A stretch of DNA of 33,294 nt, taken from contig QHXN01000039.1 of the NCBI GenBank assembly GCA_003222975.1, forward strand, positions 1 to 33,294, written 5' to 3'. This document shows, in pieces, positions 19,401-24,935 of this stretch; position 1 is the first letter of the stretch, and each line of letters begins with the position of its first letter. The notes below the pieces were generated by a model. The model searched no databases. It saw only the letters and a program-made list of their open reading frames with translations, and had not been told where the DNA came from. This DNA is from Acidobacteriota bacterium. GTDB taxonomy: Bacteria; Acidobacteriota; Blastocatellia; Pyrinomonadales; Pyrinomonadaceae. A program made the translations under genes and the position numbers.

Positions 19401-20884
19401 CGGGAATTAAGCCCCGCGTATGTCAGACGTTGTCCCTCGAAGACGGCGGCCACCGCCTGCGGGGCGCGCTTCACCTGCTCTTCAAAAAGACGGTGGACGT
19501 GCTTAGCTTCGTCGTCGGACCGTGTTTCGTTCAGTCGGAAGAGAAGCCTTTGCCGTTCGTCGGCGTCCAAAATCTCCAGCGCGCCGATTGCGGCCCCCGG
19601 CCTCTCGCAGGCGCTTCGCAGCAGCGTCAGGAACTGCCCGCTCAGGCGCGCGACCTCCGCGTGCCGGAAGAGGCGCAGGTCGTATTGAAACTCCAGGCTC
19701 AAAGACTGCTCTCGGTGAACTCCCAGGACTCTGACCTCGAAGCGGCCGGGGCAGACCTGTTGCTTACACAGCGAGAAGGAGAGGGCCGAGTTGGAATACT
19801 TCCAGCCCTGCTCTTCGAAGCCGAAGCCGACGGTGGGGAACGGCGTCGCGGCCGGGTCGCCCGAAGCCTCCCGCACGTCTTCCCAAGAGAAGTAGTCCCG
19901 CCGCTTGGATAGGGCGCTGACGGAAACGGCGGCCTCCTTCAAGAGGTCGCCGAACCGGAGCTTGTCTTTCAAGCAAGTGTGGAGCGGCAGGTATTGCGCC
20001 ACCGGGCCGAGCACGTCCGCTAAATCGTCATACTTTCGCCCTTCCAGAGAGACGCCGATGGTCATCTCCGATTGTCCGGTCAGCCGCCAGAGCAGGAGTT
20101 GCCAGCAGGCGAGCAACACGTTCTCCATCGAAGTGCCGCTGTCTCGCACCAGCGACTCGATCTTCTCAAACGTCTCCGCAGGTATCGTCGTGACCAGGCG
20201 GCGGGGGTCGAAACTCAAGTCGGGTGAAGGCGGGTTCTCGCGCGGCAGCTTCACGCCGAGGTGAGCGGCGACGGCCGGCCTGCGCCAATACTCTCTGCCC
20301 GCTTCCACCTCGTCGGACTCAAGTAGCTGGTTCTGCCATTCGGACACGTCAACGTATTGCAGAGGCCCTTCGGGCAGGTCTTCTCCGAGCAGACAAGCCT
20401 CGTAAGCGCGACTGATTTCCCGCACCAGGTTCCTCAGCGTCGTGGCGTCGGCACACAGCGCGGGCAGGCTGAGGATGAGGCCGTGTCTGCGCGGCGAGAA
20501 GGCGATTAAAGAGGAATGTAAGAGCGGGGCCTGCTCCAGATTAATCGGCCTGCGACTGACGCCGTCGAAAAGCTCCCCGGCTTTCAACTCCTGCTCACGC
20601 GGACTCAATCCCTTGAGGTCGTAGTGGTCGAGCGAAAGCGGGCCGCCGCCGTCAACGGTCTGCAACAAGGTGGACGTGCCGGGCCAGACCCGAAACTTGG
20701 TGCGAAGAATTTCGTGACGCTCGACGACCTTTCCCAAAGCCGCGCGCAGGATTTCCGACTCAAGCAAGCCCTCGACCAAGACGGCACACAGAGCGCGATA
20801 AGACTGGCTCCGGTCGCTCTGCTGTAACGACCAGAGGTACTCCTGCTGTGGCGAGAGGCGATAGCTGTTGGTCATCTGCTGCAT
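10460..20884 (-). CDS. Three-module NRPS: C*-A(Asn)-PCP-C-A(Gly)-PCP-C-A-PCP-TE
   Basis: A 3,474-residue termination synthetase. Domains: C1 (1-450), A1 (455-960), PCP1 (S1009), C2 (HHIVSDG from H1199), A2, PCP2 (S2070), C3 (HHIISDG from H2262), A3, PCP3 (S3140) and a type I thioesterase (3205-3474; GGWSAGG with S3277, late GHH). C1 lacks HHxxxDG and has LPALCAD at 140-146. Specificity codes read by eye against the PheA positions: A1 DLTKIGEVGK, matching Asn (A4 at D658); A2 DILQLGLVWK, matching Gly (D1722); A3 DLWNIGFVWK, nearest the Thr code DFWNIGMVHK at 7 of 10 (D2784). The A10 motif of A3 is SDKVDR instead of NGKVDR. No epimerisation or methylation domain is seen. The ribosome site before MQQMTN is weak. 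It probably acts after the plus-strand FAAL synthetase and releases the finished peptide. Confidence 0.95.
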   Translation of the reverse strand: MQQMTNSYRLSPQQEYLWSLQQSDRSQSYRALCAVLVEGLLESEILRAALGKVVERHEILRTKFRVWPGTSTLLQTVDGGGPLSLDHYDLKGLSPREQELKAGELFDGVSRRPINLEQAPLLHSSLIAFSPRRHGLILSLPALCADATTLRNLVREISRAYEACLLGEDLPEGPLQYVDVSEWQNQLLESDEVEAGREYWRRPAVAAHLGVKLPRENPPSPDLSFDPRRLVTTIPAETFEKIESLVRDSGTSMENVLLACWQLLLWRLTGQSEMTIGVSLEGRKYDDLADVLGPVAQYLPLHTCLKDKLRFGDLLKEAAVSVSALSKRRDYFSWEDVREASGDPAATPFPTVGFGFEEQGWKYSNSALSFSLCKQQVCPGRFEVRVLGVHREQSLSLEFQYDLRLFRHAEVARLSGQFLTLLRSACERPGAAIGALEILDADERQRLLFRLNETRSDDEAKHVHRLFEEQVKRAPQAVAAVFEGQRLTYAGLNSRANQLARHLRRLGAGPETLVGICMERSPEMLAGMLGILKAGGAYVPLDPTYPKQRLDFMLKDARLPILLTQARLAGELPEHEARTICLDSDWDAVASESGEDLDSRVTDENAAYVIYTSGSTGRPKGVLITHGGLANYLRWSIKEYLSEPARAGSAVHSSIGFDLTVTSIFAPLLGGQKVLLLPEQGGIEALGAALCGEEDFSLLKITPSHLDALSQSLPAEAVRRVHSLIIGGEALQAASLSFWRTHAPRIRVVNEYGPTEAVVGCCVYEVPPGSPPDGAVPIGGPIVNTQLYILNAELQPVPVGVTGELYIGGAGLARGYLNWPEQTAEKFIPCPFGDRAGARLYRTGDLARRLAGGDIEFLGRADNQVKVRGHRIELGEIEAVLKQHPSVLDGVVEAREDVAGDRRIVAYVVYRTGERTPTAAQLHRCLAERLPGYMLPNNVVRLKQLPLTAHGKVDRRALPAPEHSRPEIEEAYVAPRTAVESLLAENWAQLLGLERVGIHDNFFELGGHSLLATRLTSRLRNILRVEVPLRKLFDSPTVAGLAEEVEAAMRESAQLPSPPPVRVTRDANAPLSFAQQRLWFLDQLEPDSAAYHIPAAVRMTGRLDLRALEQSLGAIVRRHEALRTTFALSDGEPVQVVEAESSLRPTLVDLSHLPGREAEARRLAAEEARRTFDLSAGPLLRFTLLRLGPEEHVTLLTMHHIVSDGWSMEIFVREFMALYEASLAGREPSLPELHIQYRDYAVWQREWLRGGQVLEQQMAYWKRQLGAEVPALELPADHQRPAAQSFRGSSRGFELTPELSRALRGLSHKAGVTLFMTLLAAFQTLLHRYTGQDEIATGTPVAGRTRAEFEGLIGFFVNTLVLRTRMSGNPGFAQLLARVREVALGAYAHQDLPFEKLVEELQPKRDLSRNPLFQVFFSSQNIPPSELRLPGLKLGYVPVVNQTTQFDLSLRIVETPDALQGAFEYSTDLFEPESIERLERHFRQLLVGLSLDPQQPVCHVPLLDQSERLQLLGERNRTQFPSGVGACLHELFEAQVGRTPAEIAVAHEGERLTYKELNSRANQLARHLRGRGVSAEVLVGILMERSVEMVVGALAILKAGGAYVPLDPGYPRERLRLMIEDAGVGLVVRGGAAGDWVTQDGVGAVDVESEWGEIALESVEDLGAEAAGENLAYVIYTSGSTGRPKGVMISHRGVVNFILSTSRQPGCEAGDVLLAVTTLSFDIAVLELFLPLVNGGRVVVAGREATSDGRRLRDKIAEVGPTLMQATPATWRLLLAAGWTGSGRLKILCGGEALGRQLACELLERGAEVWNLYGPTETTVWSSMLKVEGTPAAEGVVSIGRPLANTELYVLDPYMQMLPVGVPGELYIGGAGLARGYWRGAAQTAERFVPNPFSPLPGARLYRTGDVARYLDNGNVQYVGRADSQVKLRGYRIETGEIEVALNQQPPVRESVVIMQEDAAGEKRLVGYVVTEAGAAFSAAELRRRLKEMLPDYMIPPLLLEIEKLPLTPNGKVDRRALPSPQAQARPDLEETFVSPRTPVEETVAALWAQVLGLEQVGVNDNFFALGGHSLLATQVISRVQGFFELEVPLRSLFEAPTVGEFARAIEEAQNKGSRLSMPALRPSRRDGTAPLTFAQQRMWFLNQLEPDSTAYNLSAAVRLEGPLNLPALEQSFNQIIGRHETLRTSFAVSRGRPVQVVAQESRVELRVEELGHTGEGEREAEIARLAGEEAQRGFDLSAGSLLRVRLLRLSAQEHVLLLTMHHIISDGWSVGVMVRELGLLYETNDKGREAELVELKIQYGDYAVWQREWLRDEELDGHLSFWERQLEGANFVLELPTDRPRPALQSYRGATHSLVLGRELTRELKALARRENSTLFMILLAAFRALLYRYTGQPDILVGAPIANRTHTEVEPLIGLFANTLVMRADASGETRFRELLKRVREAALGAYAHQDVPFEKVVERLRPARDLSRNPLFQALFAFQNVSAHTLELQGLKLSTLDVQRRATRFDLSLGVVEVEGALRATFEYSTDLFESQSVARMGEHFSRLLAEVVVNPERRLSEFSLLSEAERRQLISEWNETRADYPRRCIHQMFEAQARRTPDAIALSFGRERLTYRQLNERANRLARHLLRRLTKEEEVVGVCLGRSIGMVVSLLAVLKAGAAYLPLDPDYPAERLRAMVEDAGVRVLVSQGDAREWVGGSVELEVLSLDGEWTEAAAESGEDLEGGAEAGSLAYVIYTSGSTGKPKGVQIEHGGVVNLLEASRRLFPFNEHDAWTVFHSFTFDLSVWEIFTPLFHGGRLVIVPLRVAQSPEAFYELLQAEQVTILNQTPSVVRHLARVRQERKADGAQDLKLRLIICGGEALPGELASQLLEWQVPVLNFYGPTEATVWSATHEVEMHDAEQAYVSVGRPLQNTELFILDSRHDLLPAGVPGELYIGGAGLARAYLGRPAETAEKFVPHPFSDRPGARLYRTGDVARHLPDGRVQYLGRADQQVKLRGYRVEPGEIEAVAAQHPMVKECAVMLSGAVDGQQRLVCYVVEETGAESALSFDELRRHLERRLPQYMIPAAMVKVGRMPLTPSDKVDRRALLGLEVAPHSSARSYLAPRDLNEALLVGIWANVLGLERVGVNDNFFELGGHSLLSPGIISQVKEIFHVEMPLRILFESPTVAELARRIEKQTRIESTAESWSPLVAIQRDGPKPPFFGVHPGGGGVSCYRDLARHLGAEQPFYGLQAPEVTNDAAGDDPYRSLEEVAADYVRAVRAAQPSGPYLLGGWSAGGVIAFEMAQQLRRAGQEVALLALLDCMPRSVGKVKVDDGALAFLFAREVAINSKKSLPVSFDALRSLSHDEQLAYLLKQLKLANVLPREMELSWFRQILRGVWARNEQLRQYEPQVYPGRITLFRGSEVDPEFIKAQNALDWREIDARDPTNGWSRFSAEPVEVHEVPGHHYTIVWEPHVRVLAERLRTCIDRAV

Positions 20885-20948
20885 ACGGGTCGGTCGGGTA
20901 TTAGTTTGATGGCGGCGAGCGAGTTCTCGCCTCTGGCCTGAATAATTG

Positions 20949-20981
20949 AAGGGCCGGCCCGTCCTTCGCGGCGCGGCCCTT
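20949..20981 (-). terminator. Hairpin between htpG and the NRPS gene
   Basis: AAGGGCCG and CGGCCCTT (20974-20981 and 20949-20956) form an 8-bp GC-rich stem with a 17-base loop, starting at the last base of the htpG stop codon. On the minus strand it is followed by TTCAATTATT, AT-rich but not a clean U-run. It could be a weak terminator or attenuator lowering NRPS transcription relative to htpG, or an RNA-stability element. Confidence 0.4.
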
Positions 20982-22930
20982 TACAACGACTGAGCGATCA
21001 GCTCGGCAACCAGACGATTGAACTCGACGGGGTCAGGCAACTCCGAGCCTTCCGCCAGTAGTGCGTAGCCCAGGAGCAGGCGGGCGCAATCAACCAGGCC
21101 GGGGTCGTCCGCGTCCTTCTGAAAACGCTCTTTCAGCCTGGAGAAAATCTTGTGCTGCGGGTTGAGTTCCATGATCCGGCGCTGCCTGGGTCTGCCGCCC
21201 CGCCCCATCTGTAACAGCCGCTCCATCTGCGGGCTGTAATCAAGCTCGGTTCCGACCAGGCAGGCGGGGGAAGTCGTCAGGCGGTTCGTCAGCCGCACCT
21301 CTTTGATCTGCTCGTCGAGAGTCTGCTGTAAAAATTTGAGCAGCCCGGAAGACTCCTCCTCCTGCCGCCTCAACTCTTTCTCGGTTCGCTCGCGCTCCTC
21401 CTCGCCGCCCAGCTTGACCGTTCCTTTGCCCGCGCTCTTAAGCCTCTTGCCCTCGAACTCCGGCAGGGACTGGACGACCAGCTCGTCAACCGGATCAACC
21501 AGGTAAAGGACTTCATACCCTCTGGCGAGGAACGCTTCGAGATGGGGCGAGTGCTCCACGACGCCGCGGGATTCGCCCGTCAGGTAGAAAATCTCCTCCT
21601 GCTCCTCTTTCATGCGTCCCACGTAGTCTTTCAGGGTCGAGAGCTTCTCCGGGTCGTGGGAGGATTCAAACAGCAGCAGCGGGACGAGCTTCTCCTTGTT
21701 GTCGTAATCCTCTCCGACGCCTTCCTTGAGGGCGCGGCCGAACTGCCGCCAGAAGCGCAGGTACTTCTCGTCGCCGTTCTCGCGGACGGCCTGCAAGGTA
21801 TCCAGAATCTTTTTCGTGAGCCACTTGCGAATCTGTGTGATCTGCCGCTCCTGTTGCAGCATTTGACGCGAGATGTTCAGCGGCAAATCGGCCGAGTCCA
21901 CGATTCCTTTCATGAACCTCAAGTACTGCGGCAACAACTCGGCGCACTTCTCCATGATCAGCACGCCCTTGGCGTAGAGGCGCAGCCCGGATTCGGCGGC
22001 GTGGTAGAAGAGGTCGAAGGGGGCTTTGGAAGGGATGAAGATCAACGCCCGATACTCGACCCTCCCTTCGGCCTTGACCGCGATGGTTTCAAGAGGCTCC
22101 TCCGTGTCGTGGAACATGTGCTTGTAGAATTCCGCGTACTCCGCCTCAGAGACCTCCGACTGCGGACGCGCCCAGAGAGGTTTCATCGAGTTAAGCACTT
22201 TGTCTTCCACGACGATGGTCTTGGGCTTGTCCCGGCCCCCGCCCGCGGCCTCCCCCTCTTCGACCTCCTCCCGCTGATCCTGAAAGACGACGGGGTAGCT
22301 CACGAAATCGGAGTAACGTTTGACGACGCGGGCCAGAATCCATTTGTCCGTAAAATCTTCGACGCCGTTCTCCGGGTCAAACGGCTTGAGGTGGAGCGTC
22401 ACCACCGTCCCGCGCGCCGCCTTCCGCGCCTCGGAGAGGGTGTATTGCCCGTCGCCGCCCGACTCCCAGAGCGTGGCCGTTTCTTCGCCCGCCCGCCGCG
22501 TCAGGAGCGAAACCCTGTCGGCCACCATGAAGGAGGAGTAGAAGCCGACGCCGAACTGGCCGATCAGGTTAACGAGCTGCTCGTCGGACGCCCCTTGCCG
22601 CGTTATCTCGCGCAACTGGCGCGTCCCCGACTGGGCGATAGTCCCGATGTTGGCGATCACCTCGTCGCGGCTCATGCCGATGCCGTTATCGCTCACGGCC
22701 AGCGTTCTCGCCTCGCGGTTCACCTCAAGGCGTATCTCAAGCCTGTCGTCGGAATCAATCAGTTCCGGTTTGACGAGCGCCTCGAAGCGTAAGCGGTCGA
22801 GGGCGTCCGAGGCGTTGGAGATCAACTCGCGGAGGAAGATTTCTTTGTCGGTGTAGAGAGAATTAATCACGAGATCAAGCAGGTGTTTGGTCTCGGCCTG
22901 GAATCGGAGGGTTTCTACTTGCGTCGCCAT
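20981..22930 (-). CDS. htpG: HtpG, Hsp90-family chaperone, embedded in the NRPS cluster
   Basis: A full-length 649-residue bacterial Hsp90. The GHKL ATPase domain is intact: E35 and N39 in LRELISNASDAL, DNGIGM (81-86), GTIAQSGT, and GQFGVGFYSSF (124-134). The middle domain contains the expected LYAKGVLIMEKC and NISRQMLQQ-type segments and the C-terminal dimerisation domain is present. A short acidic, Gly-rich insertion (EEVEEGEAAGGG) lies between N and middle domains. It sits 50-100 bp from the exporter and the synthetase on the same strand, so it is likely co-expressed with them. HtpG is known to be needed for some NRPS/PKS products (albicidin, colibactin), so it may fold or stabilise the megasynthases; a resistance or housekeeping role is the alternative. 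Confidence 0.95.
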   Translation of the reverse strand: MATQVETLRFQAETKHLLDLVINSLYTDKEIFLRELISNASDALDRLRFEALVKPELIDSDDRLEIRLEVNREARTLAVSDNGIGMSRDEVIANIGTIAQSGTRQLREITRQGASDEQLVNLIGQFGVGFYSSFMVADRVSLLTRRAGEETATLWESGGDGQYTLSEARKAARGTVVTLHLKPFDPENGVEDFTDKWILARVVKRYSDFVSYPVVFQDQREEVEEGEAAGGGRDKPKTIVVEDKVLNSMKPLWARPQSEVSEAEYAEFYKHMFHDTEEPLETIAVKAEGRVEYRALIFIPSKAPFDLFYHAAESGLRLYAKGVLIMEKCAELLPQYLRFMKGIVDSADLPLNISRQMLQQERQITQIRKWLTKKILDTLQAVRENGDEKYLRFWRQFGRALKEGVGEDYDNKEKLVPLLLFESSHDPEKLSTLKDYVGRMKEEQEEIFYLTGESRGVVEHSPHLEAFLARGYEVLYLVDPVDELVVQSLPEFEGKRLKSAGKGTVKLGGEEERERTEKELRRQEEESSGLLKFLQQTLDEQIKEVRLTNRLTTSPACLVGTELDYSPQMERLLQMGRGGRPRQRRIMELNPQHKIFSRLKERFQKDADDPGLVDCARLLLGYALLAEGSELPDPVEFNRLVAELIAQSL

Positions 22931-22984
22931 GATTGATTAACCCTGACGTTGAGTATCAAAGTCTACGCCTCAAGGGTGAAGTCC

Positions 22985-24646
22985 TTATCTGATGACTTCG
23001 GTTATTGGAGCAGTGGGGGACGAGAGCGGCTGCGGGCCGGCGTGGAGTTTACCATAGTCGAGTTTGATGAGGCGATCAGCCAGGTGATAAAAGCGGTCGT
23101 CGTGGCTGATGACCACGGCGGTTTTGCCACGGCTCTTTAATTCGGGCAGGAGGGAAAGGTAGAAGAACTCTTTGAACTGCGGGTCTTGGTCGGCGGCCCA
23201 CTCGTCGAAGACGTAGACGGGGCGGTCTTCAAGGTAGGCGGCTAAAAGGGCCAGCCGCTTGCGCTGCCCCTGAGACAGCTCGACGGTCGAAAGCTTCCCC
23301 TGCTCGACGCTCACTTTGGCGTCGAGTTGCAGCTTGACGAGGTACTCCCGGGCCAGCCCGTCCAGCCCCGGCGCTTCCATTCCGAGCAGGCTTTCAAAGA
23401 GATAGAAGTCGGAGAAGACGGCGGAGAAATGCTGCCGGTAAAAATTCCGGTTCCGGTCTGTGATCGGCTGCCCGTTGAGGCGAACCTCCCCGGTTTCGGG
23501 GACGTAGAGTCCCGTCAGAAGCTTAGCCAGAGTGGTTTTGCCGCTCCCGTTCCCGCCCACAAGGAAAACCAACTCCCCGGCGTGAAGAGTCAAATCTATC
23601 GGGCCGAGGGTGAAATCGCCGTCCTCCTGCTCGCGGCGATAGACGTGTCTGACGCCTGAGAGTTCCAGCGTGTTGAGAGAGAGCGCGGGCGCTGCCGCCG
23701 CCGCGCCGCCGGTCGTATGGGCCGCCAGCGAGATGCCCAGCTCTTCAATTTTTCGCACCGCGACGTTGGCGCGGGCCAGCGTCGGCAGGGCCGACATCAT
23801 CACCTCCAGCGGCGTCAGCATGTAAAGGATGACGAGCGCGAAGCCCATCAGCGGGCGCGCCCCGATGCTGATGAAGGACGGGAAGACTAAGACGACCAGC
23901 GCGATCAAGACGAAGCCCGACAGTTGTCCCCAACTCTGCGCGGCGGTGAAGATGGTCGTCCCCCGAAAATTATGTCGCCGGAGTGCGGCGGCGGTCGGCT
24001 CCAGGCAGCGGGCGAGAAAAGATTCGCGCCGGCGCTGGTGGAGCTTCAGTTCTTTGATCCCTTCCGTCAGGGCCCGGAAATCTTGTAGTAACGAGTCGTG
24101 CCGCTGCCGCGCGAGGGTGAGTGAGCGCATGGCGTAGGCCATCGCCACTTGGTAGACCACAACTCCGAGCACGAAAAAAGGAACCAGGTAGAGCAGCAGA
24201 GTCCACGAGAGCCATCCGAGGTAGATCAGGCAGCCGGCCACGATGGCCGCGTGCATGCAGAGAGTCGGTATCGCCGACAGCGCGCCGACCAGCGCCGGGA
24301 TGTCTTCCGTGAAGGTCGCCATCAGTTTCGGCGTGCCGATTAATTCGAGGCGGCGCAGAGCCGTCTCCAGAATCCGGCGGCTGAACTGGATGCGCAGATG
24401 ATAGGTGGCGTTTTGGGAAAGGCGTGCCAGCAGCAGACCGGAAATTATTCGGCTGACGAACATGAGGAGGCCGAGGGCGACGAACCTGGGCAGCAGCGGA
24501 GAGGTCGAGGACGGGCCTTCACTAGTGAGCGCCGTGTTGATGAGGGCGAGCAGACCTGTCTGGCTCAACCCGCTGACAAGGCCGGCCAGGACAGCCGGGA
24601 TAACGATGCCGCGTGAGTGTCGGAGGGCGAAGGAAACGAGTCTCAT
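22985..24646 (-). CDS. SyrD/PvdE-type cyclic-peptide ABC exporter
   Basis: A 553-residue half-transporter with a fused membrane domain (about 1-320, six hydrophobic helices, the first around residues 12-38) and an ATPase domain. ATPase motifs: Walker A GGNGSGKTT (K370), signature LSQGQRKRL, Walker B VYVFDEWAADQDP, and H-loop VVISHDD. The DEWAADQDP box and the TEGIKELKLHQRRR segment are hallmarks of the cyclic-peptide exporter family (SyrD, PvdE, McyH-like), also 540-560 residues long. I chose the ATG at 24646, which matches family length and has GGGTG upstream; an in-frame ATG 96 bp further up adds an atypical extension. It is the first gene of the minus-strand set and is divergent from the lipid-loading synthetase. 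It probably exports the peptide. Confidence 0.93.
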   Translation of the reverse strand: MRLVSFALRHSRGIVIPAVLAGLVSGLSQTGLLALINTALTSEGPSSTSPLLPRFVALGLLMFVSRIISGLLLARLSQNATYHLRIQFSRRILETALRRLELIGTPKLMATFTEDIPALVGALSAIPTLCMHAAIVAGCLIYLGWLSWTLLLYLVPFFVLGVVVYQVAMAYAMRSLTLARQRHDSLLQDFRALTEGIKELKLHQRRRESFLARCLEPTAAALRRHNFRGTTIFTAAQSWGQLSGFVLIALVVLVFPSFISIGARPLMGFALVILYMLTPLEVMMSALPTLARANVAVRKIEELGISLAAHTTGGAAAAAPALSLNTLELSGVRHVYRREQEDGDFTLGPIDLTLHAGELVFLVGGNGSGKTTLAKLLTGLYVPETGEVRLNGQPITDRNRNFYRQHFSAVFSDFYLFESLLGMEAPGLDGLAREYLVKLQLDAKVSVEQGKLSTVELSQGQRKRLALLAAYLEDRPVYVFDEWAADQDPQFKEFFYLSLLPELKSRGKTAVVISHDDRFYHLADRLIKLDYGKLHAGPQPLSSPTAPITEVIR

Positions 24647-24935
24647 AATCTGCACCCGATTTAAAGCAGCGCGCCGGACTAATATAGCAATTTCGGTCGG
24701 GTGTAGAGCAGAAGAAATTAACCGCCGCAGGCACAGAGGCACAGAGGGGGCATAGAGAATTTGAAATTTCAGACTTCAAATCCCCTTCGCCTCCTGAACA
24801 TTGCTATAACGTGCCGGAAAAATCGTTATGCAAAACTTTCGGGTTATGGTATTTTGTCGCCCACGATTTTTGTAACCTGCTACAAACGTCCTCCCCGGTC
24901 TGCAACAAAATTCGGGCCGAAAGTCAGGAATTTGG
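24647..24935. promoter_or_regulatory. Divergent intergenic region driving both cluster halves
   Basis: This is the only gap where promoters for both the minus-strand exporter-htpG-NRPS set and the plus-strand FAAL synthetase can lie. It is clearly more AT-rich than the genes. It holds a MITE-like element (24674-24817) and a 6-bp inverted repeat TTTGTA...TACAAA (24869-24874 and 24881-24886), a possible operator 50 bp before the FAAL start. A TATATT on the minus strand near 24681-24686 could be a -10 box, but I see no convincing -35. AGGAA at 24926-24930 is the FAAL ribosome site. Confidence 0.6.
24674..24817. repeat. MITE-like inverted-repeat element with CACAGAGG core
   Basis: Both ends read CCGG-N5-TATAGCAAT in inverted orientation (left 24674-24691, right 24800-24817), enclosing about 108 bp without a gene. 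Inside, GCAGGCACAGAGGCACAGAG and then GAATTTGAAATTTCAGACTTC resemble the 'cacagagg' intergenic sequences I know to be scattered through many bacterial genomes. It is probably a small non-autonomous repeat lying in the divergent promoter. Confidence 0.5.

Noticed and set aside
21542..22792. 416-codon plus-strand frame opposite htpG
   Set aside because: It is antisense to a complete, motif-intact HtpG and is a by-product of high third-position GC.
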